The position numbers and the translations under genes were made by a program. Shown piece after piece: positions 60,730 to 64,000 of a stretch of DNA of 64,000 bases. Positions within the stretch are counted from its first letter, which is position 1, and the number at the start of each line of letters is the position of its first letter. The notes beneath the pieces are model-generated. The model saw nothing but the letters and a program-made list of their open reading frames with translations, was not told the origin of the DNA and made no database searches. This DNA comes from Rhizobium lentis (GTDB lineage: Bacteria > Pseudomonadota > Alphaproteobacteria > Rhizobiales > Rhizobiaceae): the NCBI RefSeq assembly GCF_017352135.1, contig NZ_CP071456.1, forward strand, positions 62,001 through 126,000, given 5' to 3'.

Positions 60730-62067
60730 ATGACAAGAGTAGCCGTCATCGGTGCCGGTCCTTCCGGGCTTGCGCAACTGCGCGCCTTTCAATCGGCTGC
60801 CCAGAAGGGCGCCGAAATCCCGGAGATCGTCTGCTTCGAAAAGCAGTCGGACTGGGGCGGGCTCTGGAACTATACATGGCGCACCGGCCTCGACGAATAT
60901 GGCGAACCGGTCCATGGCAGCATGTATCGCTACCTCTGGTCGAACGGTCCGAAGGAATGCCTCGAATTCGCCGATTATTCCTTCGAGGAACATTTCGGCA
61001 AGCCGATCGCCTCCTACCCGCCGCGCGCTGTGCTCTGGGACTATATCAAGGGCCGCGTCGAGAAAGCGAATGTCCGCCACTGGGTGCGCTTCAGCACGCC
61101 GGTGCGCATGGTCCGCTTCGATGAGGCCACGAAGAAATTCACGGTGACGGCGCATAACCGGATCGAGGACCGGATGTATGACGAGGAATTCGATTATGTC
61201 GTCGTTGCGACCGGTCACTTCTCGACGCCGAATGTGCCCTATTTCGAGGGCGTGAAGACCTTTAACGGCCGCGTCCTGCACGCCCATGATTTCCGCGACG
61301 CGCTTGAATTCAAGGGCAAGGACATTCTGATCGTCGGCCGCAGCTATTCGGCCGAAGATATCGGTTCCCAATGCTGGAAATACGGCGCGAAATCAGTGAC
61401 GACGAGCTATCGCTCGAAGCCGATGGGCTTCAAATGGCCGGAGAATTTCGAAGAGCGGCCGCTGCTGACCAAGCTCGAAAACCGCACGGCGCATTTCCTC
61501 GACGGCTCGACCAAGGAGGTCGATGCCCTGATCCTCTGCACCGGATACCAGCACCATTTTCCCTTCCTGCCCGACGATCTCCGGCTGAAGACGGCCAACC
61601 GACTGTGGGCCGACAGCCTCTACAAGGGCGTGATCTTCGACAAGAATCCGCAGCTGTTCTATATCGGCATGCAGGACCAGTTCTATACCTTCAACATGTT
61701 CGACGTGCAGGCCTGGTGGGCGCGCGACGTGATGATGGGCCGCATCACCCTGCCGCCGGAAGAAGAGCTGAAGGCGAATTTCGACATGTGGCGGGCCCGC
61801 GAGGAGACGCTCGAGGATGCCGAGCAGATGATCTGGTATCAGGGCGACTATGTGAAGGAACTGCTCGCCGAGACCGATTATCCCTCCTTCGACATCGAAG
61901 GCACCAACCGGACCTTCATGGAGTGGGAACATCACAAGGCCGAGAACATCATGGGCTTCCGCGACCATGCCTACCGCTCGCTGATGACCGGCAACATGTC
62001 GCCGACGCATCACACGCCTTGGGTCGAGGCGCTCGACGATTCCATGGAGGAATATCTGCGCAACTGA
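60730..62067 (+). CDS. tmm: Trimethylamine monooxygenase (flavin-containing)
   Basis: A 445-residue class B flavin monooxygenase that oxidises trimethylamine to its N-oxide with NADPH and O2. FAD site: [20 protein letters not shown]. The FMO motif region is [19 protein letters not shown] (FxGxxxHSxxY-like), NADPH site: [40 protein letters not shown] and [19 protein letters not shown] are Tmm-specific. AGAGGGGAATGCTTC precedes the ATG. In the same orientation, about 106 bp after the Dmm genes. It may also oxidise other tertiary amines and sulfides. Confidence 0.9.
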   Translation: MTRVAVIGAGPSGLAQLRAFQSAAQKGAEIPEIVCFEKQSDWGGLWNYTWRTGLDEYGEPVHGSMYRYLWSNGPKECLEFADYSFEEHFGKPIASYPPRAVLWDYIKGRVEKANVRHWVRFSTPVRMVRFDEATKKFTVTAHNRIEDRMYDEEFDYVVVATGHFSTPNVPYFEGVKTFNGRVLHAHDFRDALEFKGKDILIVGRSYSAEDIGSQCWKYGAKSVTTSYRSKPMGFKWPENFEERPLLTKLENRTAHFLDGSTKEVDALILCTGYQHHFPFLPDDLRLKTANRLWADSLYKGVIFDKNPQLFYIGMQDQFYTFNMFDVQAWWARDVMMGRITLPPEEELKANFDMWRAREETLEDAEQMIWYQGDYVKELLAETDYPSFDIEGTNRTFMEWEHHKAENIMGFRDHAYRSLMTGNMSPTHHTPWVEALDDSMEEYLRN

Positions 62068-62238
62068 CGGTGGGCCTCCATTGTGGGAGGAGGGTATCCA
62101 TGCACTCTCCGCCCGCATTATGACCCGGTCCTTTACGCATCTCGCGCAAAATATGCAGCGGTTTTGCGATCACCGGATGCGTTGACACAACGAGACGGCA
62201 TCAATCGCTTTGCAATCTTCTCTTCGGATGTGGCCTTC

Positions 62239-62841
62239 ATGGATTTTCAAACGAGCATTCTCGGGCGCATGAACGGTTTTCTCTACCGCTGCCGCGCCGA
62301 CGAAAACTACACGATGCTCGAGATGACCAACGGCATCGAGCGCATTTTCGGTTACCCCGCCGACGAGATCATCGGCAATCGCGCGCGGACCTTCACCTCG
62401 ATCATGTACGAGGAAGACGTGCCTTTGATGGACGAGGTGGTCGGGCAGGCGCTTGAGCAGCGGACGGACTGGACGATGGAATACCGCATCCGCCACGCCA
62501 AGGGCCATCTCACCTGGGTGACCGAAACCGGTGGCGGCATCTGGGACGAGAAGGGCGAGCTTCTCTATCTCGAGGGCAGCATCATCAATATCGAATCGCT
62601 TTATCAGCGAATCGACGAACAGACCGCCGACATGCGCGTCACCGCCTCGAAGACCAACGAGATCCTGCAGTCGCTGCGCTACCTCAAGCTGCTCGCCGTC
62701 AATGCCGGTATCGAGGCGGCCCGTGCCGGCACGGCAGGGTCAGGCTTTGCCGTGCTTGCAGCCGAGATGCGCACCCTCGCCAACTCCTCGGAGGAGGCCG
62801 CACGCGCCATTTCCAACGCGCAACGCAAGCCAGAAGGCTGA
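62239..62841 (+). CDS. Short cytosolic PAS protein with a truncated chemoreceptor signalling tip
   Basis: A 200-residue protein with no membrane segment. The PAS domain is at about residues 10-115 (RADENYTMLEMTNGIERIFG, IRHAKGHLTWVTETGGGIWD). The C-terminal helix carries the conserved MCP tip (YLKLLAVNAGIEAARAGTAG, SGFAVLAAEMRTLANSSEEA) but lacks the long coiled coil and methylation helices. ATG 62239 gives an intact PAS domain; no strong ribosome-binding site is visible and GTG 62230 is possible. It could signal to CheA/CheW from the cytoplasm or act in other PAS networks. Its link to tmm, just upstream, is only positional. Confidence 0.75.
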   Translation: MDFQTSILGRMNGFLYRCRADENYTMLEMTNGIERIFGYPADEIIGNRARTFTSIMYEEDVPLMDEVVGQALEQRTDWTMEYRIRHAKGHLTWVTETGGGIWDEKGELLYLEGSIINIESLYQRIDEQTADMRVTASKTNEILQSLRYLKLLAVNAGIEAARAGTAGSGFAVLAAEMRTLANSSEEAARAISNAQRKPEG

Positions 62842-62994
62842 GCGCTACGCGAGCAGCGGCAGATTCGCGGCTCACGTCGATAGCCCGCATTGTTAACCGT
62901 CCCGCGCGAACTGCAATATCGTGGTTTTCCAATGATTTGCAGAAATCCTGCGGGTGAAGAACCTCATCGCATTATCGGTAATGTTAGGGCCGCG

Positions 62995-63011
62995 TTAACT
63001 TTTTGTTAACC
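62995..63011 (+). promoter_or_regulatory. CtrA box upstream of minCD
   Basis: TTAA-CTTTTTG-TTAACC matches the full CtrA consensus TTAA-N7-TTAAC. It ends 16 bases before the preferred minC start. A further half-site TTAACC is at 62893-62898. CtrA is the cell-cycle master regulator of alphaproteobacteria, and control of minCDE by CtrA is known in Sinorhizobium meliloti. Confidence 0.75.
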
Positions 63012-63026
63012 ATACTAGCGGTAGAC

Positions 63027-63776
63027 ATGGTCAACGATTTCTTCACACAGATGACCAAAGTGCTAACAGACGCTCGCTCTATCCGAATCAAGGGCCGCTC
63101 TTTCCTGGCGGTCATGCTGTCCCCGGACCTGCCGATCGATGATTGGTTGACCAGATTGGACGATCTGGCTGCCCGTTCGGCCGGCTTCTTCCTGGGGCGG
63201 CCTGTCGTTCTCGATTTGACGGACCTGCAAATCGACCGGCCGCAGCTGAAGGACCTCATCGCCGAACTTGCCAAGCGCAATGTTAGCATCATGGGTATCG
63301 AGGGCGCGCGCCCTTCGATCCTCGGCGCGGGCATGCCTCCGGCACTGAAAGGCGGCCGCTCCGCTTCCGACATCGAGGTTCAGGCGAACGAGCCTGCCGA
63401 TCCGGTGGCCAAGCCAACAGCGACCGAGACCCGCCCGGTAACGACAACGCAATCCATCGTCATCAGGGAACCGGTGCGCTCGGGGCAGTCGGTGATCTTC
63501 CCGGAAGGCGACGTCACCATCGTCGGCTCGGTCGCCTCGGGCGCGGAAGTGATCGCCGGCGGCTCCGTCCATATCTACGGCGCGTTGCGCGGCCGGGCCA
63601 TGGCAGGCTCCATCGGAAACGCATCGGCGCGGATCTTTTGCCGCAAGCTCGAGGCCGAGCTGGTGGCGATCGACGGCATCTACAAAATGGCGGAAGACAT
63701 GGCCCCCAATCTTCGCGGACAGGCTGTCCAGCTCTGGCTCGAAGAGGACGCGATCATGGCGGAAAAACTGATCTGA
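63027..63776 (+). CDS. minC: Septum site-determining protein MinC
   Basis: Inhibitor of FtsZ polymerisation with MinD. The 249-residue protein has the N-terminal FtsZ-interacting domain (SIRIKGRSFLAVMLSPDLPI, VVLDLTDLQIDRPQLKDLI) and the C-terminal beta-helix (SVIFPEGDVTIVGSVASGAE, VIAGGSVHIYGALRGRAMAG) with a Pro/Thr-rich linker around residue 135. ATG 63027 is preferred; ATG 63051 is an alternative, and the TTG at 63003 lies inside the CtrA box. minD begins 31 bp after its stop. Confidence 0.93.
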   Translation: MVNDFFTQMTKVLTDARSIRIKGRSFLAVMLSPDLPIDDWLTRLDDLAARSAGFFLGRPVVLDLTDLQIDRPQLKDLIAELAKRNVSIMGIEGARPSILGAGMPPALKGGRSASDIEVQANEPADPVAKPTATETRPVTTTQSIVIREPVRSGQSVIFPEGDVTIVGSVASGAEVIAGGSVHIYGALRGRAMAGSIGNASARIFCRKLEAELVAIDGIYKMAEDMAPNLRGQAVQLWLEEDAIMAEKLI

Positions 63777-63807
63777 CTCGGCTGCGGCCACGACAAAGGA
63801 GAGAGAA

Positions 63808-64000
63808 ATGGGGAAAGTGATCGTCGTCACGTCAGGCAAGGGCGGGGTCGGAAAGACGACCTCGACCGCCGCATTGGGAGCGGCGCTGGCGCAACGCAAT
63901 GAAAAGGTCGTCGTCGTCGATTTCGACGTCGGCTTGCGCAATCTCGACCTCGTGATGGGCGCAGAGCGGAGGGTCGTCTACGACCTGATCAACGTCATCC
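63808..64000 (+). CDS. minD: Septum site-determining ATPase MinD (5' part)
   Basis: The first 64 codons are present and run off the window. The product begins GKVIVVTSGKGGVGKTTSTA, the deviant Walker A motif of MinD, then VVVVDFDVGLRNLDLVMGAE. AAAGGAGAGAGAA precedes the ATG. MinD is the membrane-associated ATPase that recruits MinC; minE should follow outside the window. Confidence 0.95.
   Translation, partial: MGKVIVVTSGKGGVGKTTSTAALGAALAQRNEKVVVVDFDVGLRNLDLVMGAERRVVYDLINVI

Overview
The window looks like a piece of a large secondary replicon (a chromid-like megaplasmid) of a fast-growing Rhizobium, close to R. etli or R. leguminosarum. The grounds are a complete repABC cassette with GTT-N10-AAC parS palindromes, a RHE_PE00001-family gene beside it, high GC with long antisense ORF shadows, and rhizobial families such as GlxABCD/GlnT, ActP/HmrR, MocDEF and TfuA. 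Housekeeping-type genes (cob, nadABC, minCD) share the molecule with the plasmid replication genes. I saw no insertion sequence, CRISPR array, rRNA or tRNA.

Layout. 1-5260: end of an alpha-2-macroglobulin gene, pbpC and treY. 5317-8646: copper ATPase actP with a perfect CueR-type operator, its regulator hmrR, and a small unknown gene. 8790-10849: ECF sigma factor, membrane anti-sigma factor and a Bax-inhibitor-1 protein. 10969-16016: RHE_PE00001-family gene, repC, a predicted antisense ctRNA, repB, repA and two parS sites. 16088-23154: cobFGHIJ, cobK (opposite strand) and cobLM of the aerobic B12 pathway. 23222-28863: TIM-barrel isomerase, LacI regulator, a mocDEF-like three-component oxygenase and a PanB paralogue. 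29051-33836: small protein, NadQ-like regulator and nadABC behind two palindromic operators.

34087-38636 is the most novel part. It holds a SARP/BTAD-TPR regulator, an unannotated 47-residue peptide gene, a YcaO enzyme, a TfuA protein and an 88-residue protein. Near-identical 20-bp motifs, each with a 7-mer repeated at 11-bp spacing, lie 82-83 bp upstream of the peptide gene and of the 88-residue gene. I read this as a candidate thioamide-type RiPP locus.

38678-43427: XRE regulator, then an L-fucose (or similar sugar) oxidation cluster with an IclR regulator. 43553-62067: a methylated-amine pathway in two divergent blocks. A heterotetrameric sarcosine-oxidase-like enzyme (probably N-methylglutamate dehydrogenase) is divergent from glxA, an XRE-cupin regulator, glxBCD (N-methylglutamate synthase), gmaS/glnT, purU, folD, a GcvT-like protein, the dimethylamine monooxygenase genes and tmm. 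Together these would take trimethylamine and dimethylamine to methylamine, then to glutamate, with C1 units leaving as formate through FolD and PurU. No trimethylamine-oxide demethylase is seen. 62239-64000: a short PAS/chemoreceptor-like protein, then minC and the start of minD behind a full CtrA box.

All calls come from reading motifs, start sites and gene order by eye; no database search was run.
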